Source: Nocardia sp. NBC_00403 (GTDB lineage Bacteria; Actinomycetota; Actinomycetes; Mycobacteriales; Mycobacteriaceae). Taken from it: a DNA stretch of 64,000 bases. A program made the position numbers and the translations under genes. The DNA lies in contig NZ_CP107939.1 of assembly GCF_036046055.1 (NCBI RefSeq), positions 3,596,001 through 3,660,000 of the forward strand, written 5' to 3'. Below, piece after piece: positions 9,593 through 18,992 of the stretch. How positions within the stretch are numbered: position 1 is the stretch's first letter; each line of letters begins with the position of its first letter. Below the pieces are notes generated by a model. It ran no database searches, had not been told where the DNA came from, and saw nothing but the letters and a program-made list of their open reading frames with translations.

Positions 9593-11371
9593 TTACAGGC
9601 CGAGATCAGCTTCGAACGCCGCTTCCTCGAGCCGGTGCCGGATCGTGGTCAGGAACCGACCCGCGTCGGCGCCATCGATGAGGCGGTGATCGTAGGTGAG
9701 CGGCAGATAGCACATCGAACGGACGCCGATGGATTCGTTGCCCGTCTCGTCGGTGACGACCACAGGGCGCTTGACGATGGCACCCGTGCCGAGCATGCCC
9801 GCCTGCGGCGGCACCAGGATCGGGGTGTCGAACAGTGCGCCCTGGCTGCCGATATTGGTGATGGTGAAGGTGCCACCGGCCAACTCGTCGGGCTTGAGGC
9901 CGCCGTTGCGCGCGCGGTTGGCGATGTCCGCGATGGCACGCGCCAGCCCGGCCAGCGACAGGTCGCTCGCGTTGTGGATCACCGGGGAGAGCAGACCCTG
10001 CTCGGTGTCGACGGCAATGCCGAGGTGCACCGAAGCGTGGTAGGTGATCTCCTTGGTGCCCTCGTCGTAGCTGGCGTTGACGTTCGGGTGCACGCCGAGC
10101 GCCTCGACGACCGCCTTGGCGAAGAACGGCAGGAACGTCAGGTTGACACCCTCACGCTCCTTGAACGACGCCTTCGCGAGGCTGCGCAGCGCGGCGATCT
10201 TGGTGACATCCGCCTCGTGCACCTGGGTCAGCTGCGCGGTGGTCTGCAGCGATTCCCTGGTCTTGGTCGCGGTGATCTGCCGGATGCGGCTGGCCTTCTG
10301 CACAGTGCCACGCAGGTGCGCGAGCTGTGACTGCGCCGCGGCCGGTGCGGGTGCGGGCGCCTTGACGGCCGGTGCGGGCGCCGACGGCGCGGCGGCCGGT
10401 GCCTTCTTGGCTTCCGCGGCGGCGAGCACATCCTGCTTGCGGATGCGTCCGCCGACACCGGAACCGGTCAGTGCCGTCAGGTCGACGGCGTTCTCCTCGG
10501 CCAGCTTGCGGACCAGGGGAGTGACATACGGGGTTGCGCCGTTGCCGGAGGAGTCCGCGGCCGGCGCAGCGGCCACAGCGGCCGGAACCGGAGCGGGCTT
10601 GGGTGCCGCAGGTGCGGGTGCCGGAGCGGCGGCTGCGGGAGCAGGCGCAGGTGCCGGAGCCGGAGGAGCCGGCGCCGGGGCGGGTGCAGGTGCCGCAGGT
10701 GCGGGCGCTGGTGCCGGTGCAGCCGGGGCTGCGGCGGCCGGAGACCCGGTGCCGACGACGCCGAGCTGTCCACCGACCGCGACAACGTCGTCTTCCTGCG
10801 CGGTGATCTCCAGCAGGGTGCCTGCGACGGGCGACGGGATCTCGGTGTCCACCTTGTCGGTGGAGACCTCGAGCAGCGGCTCGTCGACGGCGATCTGGTC
10901 ACCGACGGCCTTCAGCCAGCGGGTGACGGTGCCCTCGGTGACCGATTCGCCGAGTTCCGGCATCTTGACCGGGGTACCCGATCCGGCGGCCGCCGCGGGC
11001 GCGGCAGGTGCCGCAGGTGCGGGTGCCGCTGCGGCGACCGGCGTGGGAGCCGGTTCGGGCGCGGGAGCCGGTGCCGGGGCGGGTGCTTGCGCGGCTTCGG
11101 GGGCAGGAGCTGCGGCGGGCGCGGGGGCTTCACCGGCTTCGCTGATCACGCCGAGTTCACCGCCGACCTCGACCACATCATCTTCTTGGGCGACGATCTT
11201 CGACAACACGCCCGCAGTTGGCGACGGGATCTCGGTGTCGACCTTGTCGGTGGAGACCTCGAGCAGTGGCTCGTCGACCTCGACCGTGTCTCCTTCCTGC
11301 TTCAGCCACCTTGTCACCGTTCCCTCGGTGACGCTCTCACCAAGAGCCGGCATCTGGACGGAGAAGGCCAT
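9593..11371 (-). CDS. sucB: Dihydrolipoyl acyltransferase E2 (SucB/DlaT type) with two lipoyl domains
   Basis: E2 of a 2-oxo-acid dehydrogenase; in mycobacteria the homologue (DlaT, Rv2215) serves pyruvate dehydrogenase and peroxide defence. The 592-residue protein has two lipoyl domains, each with [12 protein letters not shown] around the lipoylated lysine (~residues 43 and ~162). Long Ala/Pro linkers follow, then a peripheral-subunit-binding domain ([12 protein letters not shown] to [10 protein letters not shown], ~300-340) and the acyltransferase core ending in the [13 protein letters not shown] active-site motif. The ATG at 11371 is preceded by AGAGGAGTC and starts exactly at the lipoyl domain ([17 protein letters not shown]). 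It heads the operon running to the acetyltransferase; lipB-lipA lie immediately beyond. Exact complex (pyruvate versus 2-oxoglutarate) cannot be decided from sequence alone. Confidence 0.95.
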   Translation of the reverse strand: MAFSVQMPALGESVTEGTVTRWLKQEGDTVEVDEPLLEVSTDKVDTEIPSPTAGVLSKIVAQEDDVVEVGGELGVISEAGEAPAPAAAPAPEAAQAPAPAPAPAPEPAPTPVAAAAPAPAAPAAPAAAAGSGTPVKMPELGESVTEGTVTRWLKAVGDQIAVDEPLLEVSTDKVDTEIPSPVAGTLLEITAQEDDVVAVGGQLGVVGTGSPAAAAPAAPAPAPAPAAPAPAPAPAPPAPAPAPAPAAAAPAPAPAAPKPAPVPAAVAAAPAADSSGNGATPYVTPLVRKLAEENAVDLTALTGSGVGGRIRKQDVLAAAEAKKAPAAAPSAPAPAVKAPAPAPAAAQSQLAHLRGTVQKASRIRQITATKTRESLQTTAQLTQVHEADVTKIAALRSLAKASFKEREGVNLTFLPFFAKAVVEALGVHPNVNASYDEGTKEITYHASVHLGIAVDTEQGLLSPVIHNASDLSLAGLARAIADIANRARNGGLKPDELAGGTFTITNIGSQGALFDTPILVPPQAGMLGTGAIVKRPVVVTDETGNESIGVRSMCYLPLTYDHRLIDGADAGRFLTTIRHRLEEAAFEADLGL

Positions 11372-11630
11372 GTCCGTTGACTCCTCTGACTGCTCGACGG
11401 GTTCTACAACAGTTGATCTCTCTGCGAGCACGCATCGCGGGTCGCGATGAATGCTCGAAAGCCACCGATCATTGTGCGTGGCACCGGAGATCCGTGTGGT
11501 TCTTGTACCGCGTTCCATCCTTGCACCCGTCCGCTTCTCAGGTAGCACAGGGCAGCGAACTGCACAGAGCTGGCAAGATGGGAAGACCGGTGACGAACGA
11601 TTCCCGGTGTCGGACAGGAGGTCGACTGCG

Positions 11631-11993
11631 GTGGGTTTGCTGGATCGTTTTCGTGGTGTCGCAGCCCGGGGCAGCGGCGTTCTACGTGCGGGTTCCTCGC
11701 ATAGCGACGATGCCCGCTATCTGGCTCAGTGGGTGCGCGCCCACGCCGGGGTCGAGGGGTACATCGAACCGAAAACCACAGTGACCGACGTCACTGTCGT
11801 GCTTATTGCCGTTGATGGGGAATGGACCCGGCGGGTGGTCGGCGAGCGCGGCGCGCAGCGGCTTGCCGGAGATTTGCACATCCCGGTCTACGACGTGCGC
11901 AAAACCGGCTATCCGCAACGGATGCGCGATTACGACGCCAGGAAGCGCACCGAGCGACAGCGCGCGATGGAGCGGGATCTGCGCGATCTGTAG
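11631..11993 (+). CDS. Conserved actinobacterial protein of unknown function
   Basis: 120 residues. The GTG start has an AGGAGG ribosome-binding site nine bases upstream. The protein reads [14 protein letters not shown], then a globular core ([19 protein letters not shown] to [17 protein letters not shown]) and a basic, helical C-terminus ([21 protein letters not shown]). There is no signal peptide or membrane segment. It is divergent from sucB and convergent with pepA, a position in which similar small proteins, sometimes labelled oxidoreductase without support, occur in Nocardia and Rhodococcus. No catalytic motif is visible, so I give no function. Confidence 0.8.
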   Translation: MGLLDRFRGVAARGSGVLRAGSSHSDDARYLAQWVRAHAGVEGYIEPKTTVTDVTVVLIAVDGEWTRRVVGERGAQRLAGDLHIPVYDVRKTGYPQRMRDYDARKRTERQRAMERDLRDL

Positions 11994-12039
11994 GTTCCGG
12001 CCCGCAGTTTCGTTCAATATGTTCACCCGCACGGCCCGG

Positions 12040-12086
12040 CCGAAGGTCGCCCGGTGCCGGAATGCGGCGGATCGGGCGACCTTCGG
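12040..12086. terminator. Bidirectional hairpin terminator
   Basis: A perfect 14-bp stem (CCGAAGGTCGCCCG at 12040-12053 with its complement at 12073-12086), 19-nt loop, in the gap between the convergent 11631-11993 gene and pepA. Confidence 0.75.
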
Positions 12087-12101
12087 ACGGCGTCGGGATG
12101 A

Positions 12102-13613
12102 CTACTCGGCGGCGATGTCCTCGATCACCGCGATGAGGGTGCGAACCGGGACACCGGTGCCACCCTTGCCGATGTAGCCGAACGGGCCGCCGGTGTTGTA
12201 AGCCGGGCCCGCGACATCCAGGTGCGCCCACTGCACGCCCTCGGGCACGAACTCCTTGAGGAACAGCGCTGCCGAAAGCATGCCGCCCCAGCGGTGCGGC
12301 GCGACATTGGCGAGGTCGGCGATCTTGGAGTTCAGGTCCGCGCGCAGTTCCGTGGGAAGCGGCATGGCCCAGCCGTTTTCGCCGACCTCGCGGGAGATCT
12401 TCGCGACCCGGTCACGGAACTCGTCGGTACCCATCACGCCGGGGGTCCTGGTGCCGAGCGCGACCATCTGGGCGCCGGTCAGGGTCGCCACGTCGATGAG
12501 GTAGTCGGGTTCGTCCTCGCCGGCCCGCACGATCGCGTCGGCGAGGATGAGACGGCCCTCGGCATCGGTATTGATCACCTCGACGGTGGTGCCGCCGTAC
12601 TGGGTGAGCACATCGCCGGGGCGCTGTGCGGTGGCCGACGGCATGTTCTCGGCCATCGGGACGGTCGCGGTGACGGTGACCGGCAGACCGAGGCGGGCGG
12701 CCAGCAGTGTGGTGGCGACGACCGCGGCGGCGCCCGCCATGTCCGAGGTCATGTTCTCCATGTTCTGCGCGGGCTTGATGGAGATGCCGCCGGTGTCGAA
12801 GGTAATGCCCTTACCGATCAGCGCGACCTTCTTGGGACCGCCCGCGTAGGTGATCCGTACCAGGCGCGGCGGGCGCGATGAACCCTTGCCGACGCCGAGC
12901 ACGCCACCGAACCCCCCTGCCTCCAAGGCCTGTTCGTCGAGCACCTCGACCTCGAGCCCGGCCGCCTCGGCCAATACCTGCGCACGCGCGGCGAATTCGG
13001 CGGGGAAGAGATGGCTCGGCGGGGTGTTGACGAAATCCCGGGCGGTGGCGACGGCCTCGGCGACCAGTTGCGCCTTGATCAGCGCCGCCTCGCCGAATTC
13101 CGGCTCCGGCACCAGCAGTTCGACCCTGGCCACCGGGCGCTCGTCGGGCTTCGGCGCGGACTTGCCCGACTTGAACGGCGTGAACGCGTACGCGCCGAGG
13201 TAGAAGCCCTCGGCGGCGGCGCCGAGGTCGAGGCCCGAGAGGGTGGTCGCCACCAGCTCGGTCCCCGACAGCGCACGCGCCGCGACACCGGCCGAGCGGC
13301 GGATCTGCTCGGCGTCGACCTTGTCGGGCGCGCCGAGGCCGACCGCGAGCACGCTGGTCACCCCGTCCAGCCCGGCGGGCGCGGGCACCCTGGACAATTC
13401 CTCGGCCTTGCCCTTCGCGCCGACCGCGCCGAGCTGGTCCAGCAACTCCGCGCGGATGTCGGCGTCGAGCACGTCACTGAACAGGTCATCGGGCGCGATC
13501 GCCGGGCCGTTCTCCGAGGAGGTCAATCCGATGACGAGCACATCGGTGTCGGGCCCGACGGTCTGTGTGCGAGCCAATTCCGGTCCTAGTGAACGATCTG
13601 CAACAGCGGTCAT
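12102..13613 (-). CDS. pepA: Leucyl aminopeptidase (M17 family)
   Basis: A cytosolic di-metal aminopeptidase releasing N-terminal residues. The 503-residue protein has the M17 architecture: a divergent N-terminal macro-like domain and a C-terminal catalytic domain. The latter carries [28 protein letters not shown] (metal ligands Lys and Asp) and the diagnostic [13 protein letters not shown] motif, followed by the [11 protein letters not shown] block. The ATG at 13613 is preceded by a TAGCCT hexamer 6 nt upstream, suggesting a leaderless transcript whose promoter overlaps the stop codon of the upstream tetR gene (9 bp away). In M. tuberculosis pepB (Rv2213) sits in the same neighbourhood. Confidence 0.96.
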   Translation of the reverse strand: MTAVADRSLGPELARTQTVGPDTDVLVIGLTSSENGPAIAPDDLFSDVLDADIRAELLDQLGAVGAKGKAEELSRVPAPAGLDGVTSVLAVGLGAPDKVDAEQIRRSAGVAARALSGTELVATTLSGLDLGAAAEGFYLGAYAFTPFKSGKSAPKPDERPVARVELLVPEPEFGEAALIKAQLVAEAVATARDFVNTPPSHLFPAEFAARAQVLAEAAGLEVEVLDEQALEAGGFGGVLGVGKGSSRPPRLVRITYAGGPKKVALIGKGITFDTGGISIKPAQNMENMTSDMAGAAAVVATTLLAARLGLPVTVTATVPMAENMPSATAQRPGDVLTQYGGTTVEVINTDAEGRLILADAIVRAGEDEPDYLIDVATLTGAQMVALGTRTPGVMGTDEFRDRVAKISREVGENGWAMPLPTELRADLNSKIADLANVAPHRWGGMLSAALFLKEFVPEGVQWAHLDVAGPAYNTGGPFGYIGKGGTGVPVRTLIAVIEDIAAE

Positions 13614-13619
13614 GGGCCC

Positions 13620-13625
13620 AGGCTA
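13620..13625 (-). promoter_or_regulatory. -10 hexamer TAGCCT for pepA (leaderless)
   Basis: Minus-strand TAGCCT six bases before the pepA ATG; it overlaps the TAG stop of the upstream tetR gene. Confidence 0.5.
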
Positions 13626-14432
13626 TTGGGTGAGCGGCAGGTGGCGCATCGCGACGCCGTCGAGCAGCAATTCGAGTCCGATCTCCAGCAGGGCGTCGAA
13701 ATTGAGATCCAGGCCGGTGGGAGCGTTGGTGAAGAGTCGGTGCAGCACTGGTCGGGTGGTGGGGTCCAGGAGTTCCGGGAGCTCGCCGCGCAGCGCATCC
13801 GACCAGGCGCGTGGTTCCACACCGCCGATCCGGTCTGCCCGCTCGGAGCTCCACAGCAGTGCGAGGCCCTGGACCAGACCGGAGACCGACAGATAGATCG
13901 CGAGCATCTGCTCGGGCGGCAGACCTGGGCGATCCAGGGCCGAGAGGGAGCGTTCCACGATGTCGAACAGGGCGGGCCCCAGTGGTGGGCGGGTGCGCGC
14001 GAGGACCGTCAGCATCCACGGGTGCCCGCGGTAGAGCCGCCACTCTTCGCGTGCCTCGTGCGTGAGCCGGGCCCGCCAGTCCGTCGAATGTGCCGGGGGT
14101 GGCGGGATTTCGGCGAGCACGAGTTCGGCCATCGCGGCAAGCAGTGCCTCACGGTCGGGAAAGTGGCGGTACAGGCTCGCTGTCGCGATACCGAGGTCGC
14201 CTGCCAAACGACGCATCGAGAGCCCATCGATGCCGTCATTGTCGGCTACCTCGACGGCGGCGCGCACGATGCCGACGGTGGTGAGGCGGGCGGGCCGCAC
14301 GGTGCGCCGCGGCGCGATCACCGCATCGCGGCGTGACCGGTAGGCGCGGGCCTGACACGACCGCGAGCAATAGCGGCGGCGGCGACCCTTCATCGGCTGC
14401 AGGAGTTGCCCGCCGCAGGTCGCACACCTCAT
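13623..14432 (-). CDS. TetR-family regulator with N-terminal zinc-ribbon-like motif
   Basis: A 269-residue repressor-type protein. Residues 1-32 carry C3-x2-C6-x15-C22-x3-C26 (MRCATCGGQLL, then YCSRSCQARAYR), a probable zinc-binding knuckle not part of ordinary TetR proteins. The TetR helix-turn-helix follows (~residues 55-100, IVRAAVEVADNDGIDGLSMRRLAGDLGIATASLYRHFPDREAL), then a TetR_C-type ligand-binding domain. The ATG at 14432 is chosen for the GGGAAACG ribosome-binding site; an in-frame ATG at 14444 is an alternative. It is divergent from an acetyltransferase gene, with a 26-bp inverted repeat between them, so autoregulation and control of the acetyltransferase are likely. The ligand is unknown. 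Confidence 0.88.
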   Translation of the reverse strand: MRCATCGGQLLQPMKGRRRRYCSRSCQARAYRSRRDAVIAPRRTVRPARLTTVGIVRAAVEVADNDGIDGLSMRRLAGDLGIATASLYRHFPDREALLAAMAELVLAEIPPPPAHSTDWRARLTHEAREEWRLYRGHPWMLTVLARTRPPLGPALFDIVERSLSALDRPGLPPEQMLAIYLSVSGLVQGLALLWSSERADRIGGVEPRAWSDALRGELPELLDPTTRPVLHRLFTNAPTGLDLNFDALLEIGLELLLDGVAMRHLPLTQ

Positions 14433-14444
14433 CACGTTTCCCAT

Positions 14445-14470
14445 TTCGACACACGAATCAGTGTGACGAA
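14445..14470. promoter_or_regulatory. Candidate TetR operator (inverted repeat)
   Basis: Arms TTCGACACAC (14445-14454) and GTGTGACGAA (14461-14470) are complementary at 9 of 10 positions around a 6-bp spacer. The element sits directly upstream of the tetR gene and faces the divergent acetyltransferase promoter. Confidence 0.6.
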
Positions 14471-14541
14471 ATGCTAGCAAAACCCATGTGCTGTCCATAC
14501 CTTGGCGAAAGCACACACTGTTCCGAGCGTGAGGACAACAG

Positions 14542-15153
14542 ATGGAAACAACGTTGACGGTCCGGCGCGGCGATGTCGGCCGGCGCGATGCGCTGATCGA
14601 GGCCTTCGCCGCGGGCGGCGTGGACGAGGCGGTGAGTGCATGGGTGCTGGAAGGGTATTCGGTCGAGCAGTTCCAGGCCGGCTACGTGCCTGCCCTGATC
14701 GACAGCGCATTGCGCGAGGACGAGGTGTGGACCGCGGGGCTCGACGATGAGATATGGGCGGTGTCGGTCTGGCAGGCTGTCACGTCGGTGTCACGATTCG
14801 AGTCCGAAGCCACCGAAGCCAGGGAACGCGCCGGCGCTCTGCCCGACCTGCGCCCGCTACAGCGCGCAGCCACCGTGATGGAACTGCTCTCGAGCGAACA
14901 TCCCCGAGAGTTCCCGCACCGCTATCTCCAGGTGATCCTGACGGTGCCACAGCACCGCGGCAAAGGCGCAGGCGCCGCGATTCTCGGCGAGCGGTTGAAA
15001 GCCGCCTCCGATGCGGGCGTCCCGGCATTCCTGGAAGCCAGTACCGAACGTTCGGCCCGTCTGTACACCCGCTGCGGTTTCGTGCGTGACAGCGTGACGC
15101 ATACGCTGCCCGAGGGTGGACCGACGTTGATCCCGATGTGGTTTCGAGGCTGA
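14542..15153 (+). CDS. GNAT N-acetyltransferase
   Basis: 203 residues. The N-terminal half is helical and family-specific (LIEAFAAGGVDEAVSAWVLEG). The C-terminal half has the acetyl-CoA-binding motif A: LQVILTVPQHRGKGAGAAILGERL (~residues 130-152, with HRGKGAG as the pyrophosphate loop), then FLEASTERSARLYTRCGF, the usual motif B. It resembles stand-alone acetyltransferases found next to TetR regulators. Start ATG is supported by GAGGA seven bases upstream. Being divergent from the tetR gene across a shared palindrome suggests it is the regulator's target. The substrate is unknown. Confidence 0.88.
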   Translation: METTLTVRRGDVGRRDALIEAFAAGGVDEAVSAWVLEGYSVEQFQAGYVPALIDSALREDEVWTAGLDDEIWAVSVWQAVTSVSRFESEATEARERAGALPDLRPLQRAATVMELLSSEHPREFPHRYLQVILTVPQHRGKGAGAAILGERLKAASDAGVPAFLEASTERSARLYTRCGFVRDSVTHTLPEGGPTLIPMWFRG

Positions 15154-15207
15154 CGACGCAACCCGGATCAACAGCAGGTACGGGCCGGAGGGCGAATCCG
15201 CCGGGGT

Positions 15208-15213
15208 TAAGCT
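15208..15213 (+). promoter_or_regulatory. -10 hexamer TAAGCT for gcvT (leaderless)
   Basis: TAAGCT lies six bases before the second of two consecutive GTG codons (15217, 15220). This spacing, repeated at many genes here, favours the second GTG as the start. Confidence 0.5.
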
Positions 15214-15219
15214 CCCGTG

Positions 15220-16320
15220 GTGACCGATACGAACCTGCTGCAAGGCCCGATCCATGGTGTTCACGTCGAGCTCGGGGCGAGTTTCGCGCCGTTCGGCGGG
15301 TGGGAAATGCCGGTGTCGTATGCGGGCACGGTTGCCGAGCATCAGGCCGTCCGCACGACGGTCGGATTATTCGATGTCAGCCACCTCGGCAAGGCGACCG
15401 TGCGCGGTGCAGGCGCTGCCGAGTTCGTGAATTCGGCGCTCACCAACGACCTCGGCCGGATCCGTCCGGGCAAGGCGCAGTACACCCTGTGCTGTGCGCC
15501 CGACGGCGGTGTGATCGACGATCTGATCGCCTACTACGTCAGCGATGACGAGATCTTCCTCGTCCCCAACGCCGCCAACACCGCCGCGGTGGTCGCCGAG
15601 CTGCAGAAGGTGGCACCCGAAGGCATCACGGTGACCGACGAGCATCGCGAATATGGGGTGTTCGCGGTGCAGGGACCGCGTTCGACCGAGGTGCTCGCCG
15701 CGCTCGGGCTGCCCACCGACATGGAGTACATGGCCTACGCCGAAGCCGAGTGGGATGGTCGACCGGTTCGGGTGTGCCGCACCGGCTACACCGGCGAGCA
15801 CGGCTTCGAACTGCTGCCCCGCTGGGCCGATGCCGAGCCGCTGTTCCGTGCTCTCGTCGAGCAGGTGCGTGCCGCCGATGGTCAGCCCGCCGGTCTCGGC
15901 GCCCGCGACACCCTGCGCACCGAAATGGGTTATCCGCTGCACGGACACGAACTGTCACTCGAGATCTCGCCGGTACAGGCGCGCACCGGCTGGGCCGTCG
16001 GCTGGAAAAAGCCCGAGTTCTGGGGCAAAACCGCACTGGAGCAGGAGAAGTCGGCGGGCCCACGCCGAATCCTGTTGGGCCTGAAGGCACTCGACCGCGG
16101 CGTGCTGCGCCAGGGCCAGACGGTGCTGCGCGACGGCGAACCGGTCGGCGAAACCACCTCGGGCACCTTCTCACCCACCTTGAAGATCGGCATCGCCCTC
16201 GCGCTCCTCGACACCGAAGCCGACCTGCAGCCCGGCACCGAGGTAGAGGTCGACGTCCGCGGTCGTCGGCTCCGCTGCGAAATCATCCGCCCGCCCTTCG
16301 TCGAAACCAACACCAAGTAG
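15220..16320 (+). CDS. gcvT: Glycine cleavage system T protein (aminomethyltransferase)
   Basis: Transfers the methylene carbon from aminomethyl-lipoyl GcvH to tetrahydrofolate. At 366 residues it has the usual GcvT length. Recognisable blocks are [15 protein letters not shown] near the N-terminus, [13 protein letters not shown], the folate-binding [10 protein letters not shown] and [19 protein letters not shown], and the C-terminal barrel ([38 protein letters not shown]). Two adjacent GTG codons are available; the leaderless-type -10 points to 15220. The remaining gcv genes are not in the window. It lies upstream of ilvE, as gcvT does in M. tuberculosis (Rv2211c-Rv2210c). Confidence 0.96.
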   Translation: MTDTNLLQGPIHGVHVELGASFAPFGGWEMPVSYAGTVAEHQAVRTTVGLFDVSHLGKATVRGAGAAEFVNSALTNDLGRIRPGKAQYTLCCAPDGGVIDDLIAYYVSDDEIFLVPNAANTAAVVAELQKVAPEGITVTDEHREYGVFAVQGPRSTEVLAALGLPTDMEYMAYAEAEWDGRPVRVCRTGYTGEHGFELLPRWADAEPLFRALVEQVRAADGQPAGLGARDTLRTEMGYPLHGHELSLEISPVQARTGWAVGWKKPEFWGKTALEQEKSAGPRRILLGLKALDRGVLRQGQTVLRDGEPVGETTSGTFSPTLKIGIALALLDTEADLQPGTEVEVDVRGRRLRCEIIRPPFVETNTK

Positions 16321-16672
16321 GTCCGCGTGGGCGGCGATCGGGTCGTCGACCCGGCGCCCGGTATGTCGAGGCCCGCGCGAGCCATCGTCGAAACCAGCGC
16401 GTCACCTGTGTCCGTACTGCGCAAGCGCAGGCCGGATGATCGGCCCGCCGGCTCCTGCTCGGCGCGCACCGGGGCCGGATCGGGTGGTTCGGATGTGCGT
16501 TGTCCGGGATGGGGCTGCCGGGACGCATTGCGGCAGGATCGGGCGTTCACACACCGGGTGCACGGCGTGTCGGGTGACAAGTTGCTATGTGATCGAGCCG
16601 AAAACGGGATGTCTGTGCAGGCTTGCGGAACAGGCGTACACCGGGGAATCGACGCCCGATAGGATCAGGCTC
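16321..16672. other. Intergenic region gcvT-ilvE
   Basis: About 350 bp with no supported gene or strong hairpin. The open frame leading into ilvE has no family-like sequence here. A TAGGAT hexamer near the right end is the likely ilvE -10. Confidence 0.5.
16660..16665 (+). promoter_or_regulatory. -10 hexamer TAGGAT for ilvE (leaderless)
   Basis: TAGGAT ends 7 nt before the ilvE ATG (16673), consistent with a transcript beginning at the start codon. Confidence 0.5.
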
Positions 16673-17773
16673 ATGACCGTTGCCGCACAGTTCACCCGTG
16701 TTCCGCATCCCGCGCTCACCCCGGCGCAGCGGGTACAGGAGATCCTCGCGGCACCCGGGTTCGGGCGCTTCTTCACCGACCACATGGTGTCGATCGACTA
16801 CACCGAGGCCGAAGGCTGGGGCAACGCCCGCATCGAGCCGTACGGTCCACTACCCCTGGACCCGGCGACGATGGTGTTCCACTACGGCCAAGCCATCTTC
16901 GAGGGTCTGAAGGCCTACCGTCAGAACGACGGCAGCATCTCCTGCTTCCGCATCGACGCGAACGCCGCACGGTTCCGCAAGTCCGCGCGCCGCATGGCGA
17001 TGGCGGAATTGCCGGAGGAGCTGTTCATCGAATCGGTGCGGCAGCTGCTGGAGCTCGACGGCGGCTGGGTGCCCGCGGCGGGCGGCGAGGAGTCGCTCTA
17101 CCTGCGCCCGTTCATGTTTGCCACCGAGGCAGGTCTCGGTGTGAAGCCCGCGACGGCCTACAAGTACCTGCTGCTCGGTTCGCCTGCGGGCGCGTACTTC
17201 CCGCGCGGCGTCAAGCCGGTGCGGGTGTGGCTGTCCACCGAATACGTGCGCGCCGCGCCCGGCGGAACCGGTGAGGCCAAGGTCGCGGGCAACTACGCAG
17301 CCTCGCTGCTCGCCCAGGCGCAGGCCTCCGAAAAGGGCTGCGACCAGGTGGTCTGGCTGGACGCCTGCGAACGCCGCTACGTCGAGGAGATGGGCACCAA
17401 CAACCTGTTCTTCGTCTTCGGCTCCGGCTCGGACGCGCGCCTGGTGACCCCGGAACTGTCCGGTTCGCTGCTGCCGGGCATCACCCGTGACTCCCTGCTC
17501 ACCCTGGCCGCCGATGCGGGCTACCCGGTCGAGGAGCGCAAGGTCTCGGTCGAGGAATGGCGTAAGGGCGCCGAGTCCGGTGAGATCACCGAGGTTTTCG
17601 CCTGCGGCACCGCCGCCGTGATCACCCCTGTCGGCTGGGTCCGCTCCGCCGACGACGAATTCGCCATCGGCGGAGGCGAACCCGGCGAGGTCACCATGGC
17701 TCTGCGCGACACCCTCACCGGCATCCAACGCGGCACATTCGCCGACATCCACGGTTGGATGCGTGGCATGTAA
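16673..17773 (+). CDS. ilvE: Branched-chain amino acid aminotransferase IlvE
   Basis: A PLP-dependent fold-type IV transaminase for the last step of Leu/Ile/Val synthesis. The 366-residue protein has the BCAT blocks: [68 protein letters not shown] carrying the PLP lysine, [17 protein letters not shown], and [10 protein letters not shown]. The ATG at 16673 is where homology starts; upstream in-frame sequence is unrelated. The gene is separate from gcvT by a 350-bp gap and likely has its own leaderless promoter. Confidence 0.97.
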   Translation: MTVAAQFTRVPHPALTPAQRVQEILAAPGFGRFFTDHMVSIDYTEAEGWGNARIEPYGPLPLDPATMVFHYGQAIFEGLKAYRQNDGSISCFRIDANAARFRKSARRMAMAELPEELFIESVRQLLELDGGWVPAAGGEESLYLRPFMFATEAGLGVKPATAYKYLLLGSPAGAYFPRGVKPVRVWLSTEYVRAAPGGTGEAKVAGNYAASLLAQAQASEKGCDQVVWLDACERRYVEEMGTNNLFFVFGSGSDARLVTPELSGSLLPGITRDSLLTLAADAGYPVEERKVSVEEWRKGAESGEITEVFACGTAAVITPVGWVRSADDEFAIGGGEPGEVTMALRDTLTGIQRGTFADIHGWMRGM

Positions 17774-17945
17774 CAAGCCGACCCACCCGGGTCCGCAACC
17801 CAGGACGGCCCCATCGCGCCGCCCCACCATCTCCGCCTCTGTGGCCTCCGTGCCGCAGCGGAAACCAGCGGCGCTATGTCTCGGCGACAGTGGAGTCCGC
17901 CGGTCACTTGCGGGCCGCATTGTCCCCGCTTCCCGTGGTGAGGTC

Positions 17946-18006
17946 GGTGAGTGGCACACCACGGCGGTTGCCGCACGCGGTGTGCCGCGTCCATGCGCCA
18001 CTCACC
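17946..18006. repeat. Nested inverted repeat
   Basis: GGTGAGTGGC (17946-17955) pairs with GCCACTCACC (17997-18006). Inside, overlapping by three bases, GGCACACC (17953-17960) pairs with GGTGTGCC (17979-17986). Together they form a long branched or bulged stem. Confidence 0.8.
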
Positions 18007-18096
18007 GTTCACCGGGCTTCCTTCCTGCCCTCTGTCGATGAAACAGGACATGACGGAACCGTCTCCCGCTGTCTACCGCAGCCATGTCCCGTTGGT

Positions 18097-18137
18097 CGCG
18101 AGCACTGGTCTGTGGGTGGCGCACCGTGGTGCTCGCG
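18097..18137. repeat. Inverted repeat with 9-bp perfect arms
   Basis: CGCGAGCAC (18097-18105) pairs perfectly with GTGCTCGCG (18129-18137) across a 23-nt loop, just past the 3' end of the MBL-fold gene. Confidence 0.7.
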
Positions 18138-18170
18138 TCGTCGCGACCGTGTGCCGCTCGAGGTCTGAGG

Positions 18171-18884
18171 TCAGCTGGGCATGAACATGTGCCATTCGTC
18201 GAGGGTTTTGGGGCGCATGACGTAGTTGGTGTCTTTGACCGACGCGAGGGGAGCCGAGGGTTCTTGGGAGTACCAGTGGCCCGGGTAGACGATGGGGTTG
18301 CCGGGGAGGTCGGCGAGGTAGCGCAGGCTGCGGAACATTTCGTCCGAGTCGCCGCCGGGGAAGTCGGTGCGGCCGCAGCCGTCGACGAAGAGGGTGTCGC
18401 CTGCGATGAGGCGGTCGTCGAACAGGAAGCACTGGCTGCCGGGAGTGTGGCCGGGGGTGTGCAGGAGTTCGATGTCGAAGGCGCCGACGGTGACCTTGTC
18501 GCCGTGCTGGTGGCCGGTGAGCTCGCTGGGCGCAATGCCGGTGACGTTGGCGACCCAGGACAGTTCCTCGGCATTGACATGCACTGGGATACTCGTCTTT
18601 TCGAGCAGCTCACGCACGCCGCGCAGGGTGAACCCGAGCATGGTGCCGCCCACGTGGTCGGGGTGGTGGTGGGTGGCGAGCACGCCGGTCATTCGCAGCC
18701 CGTCGCCTTCGACGATGTCGACCAGGTCGCCCGCCGCATACGCCGGATCAACCACCAGGCATTCCCCGGTCTCGCGATCGCCGATCAGATATGCGAAATT
18801 CCGCATCTGCGTCGCGATCGGATCACCTACGGCGAAGTCCCGCCCGGACAACAACTGACGAAAATACAGGCGCTCGGAAGACAT
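18171..18884 (-). CDS. MBL-fold metallo-hydrolase (glyoxalase II-like)
   Basis: 237 residues. The metallo-beta-lactamase zinc signature is THHHPDHVGG at ~residues 71-80. Further ligands are in HTPGHTPGSQ (~127-136), LIAGDTLFVDGCGRTD (~145-160) and the final VYPGHWY. The spacing and the GxxHTPGHTPG block place it with glyoxalase-II-like and persulfide-dioxygenase-like hydrolases, which act on thioesters or persulfides; the exact substrate cannot be read. The ATG at 18884 has a TAAGGT hexamer 7 nt upstream, suggesting a leaderless transcript. It follows cobS on the same strand after ~108 bp but probably is independently transcribed. Confidence 0.9.
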   Translation of the reverse strand: MSSERLYFRQLLSGRDFAVGDPIATQMRNFAYLIGDRETGECLVVDPAYAAGDLVDIVEGDGLRMTGVLATHHHPDHVGGTMLGFTLRGVRELLEKTSIPVHVNAEELSWVANVTGIAPSELTGHQHGDKVTVGAFDIELLHTPGHTPGSQCFLFDDRLIAGDTLFVDGCGRTDFPGGDSDEMFRSLRYLADLPGNPIVYPGHWYSQEPSAPLASVKDTNYVMRPKTLDEWHMFMPS

Positions 18885-18891
18885 ACCGCAC

Positions 18892-18897
18892 ACCTTA
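18892..18897 (-). promoter_or_regulatory. -10 hexamer TAAGGT for the MBL-fold gene (leaderless)
   Basis: Minus-strand TAAGGT, 7 nt before the ATG at 18884. Confidence 0.5.
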
Positions 18898-18992
18898 TTG
18901 CCCGGCCCAGACGATTCGTCCGGCGCGGCCGGAAAATTCCAGTGACCCAGACTGTATTGTCCGACACCCGGCCCTTGGTCCAACGCGAGCGG

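Larger units (their letters stand above)
17774..18170. other. Convergent intergenic region with complex secondary structure
   Basis: About 400 bp between ilvE (plus) and an MBL-fold gene (minus). No gene is supported. It holds two elaborate inverted repeats, listed separately, which may act as transcription barriers for both neighbours. Confidence 0.6.
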
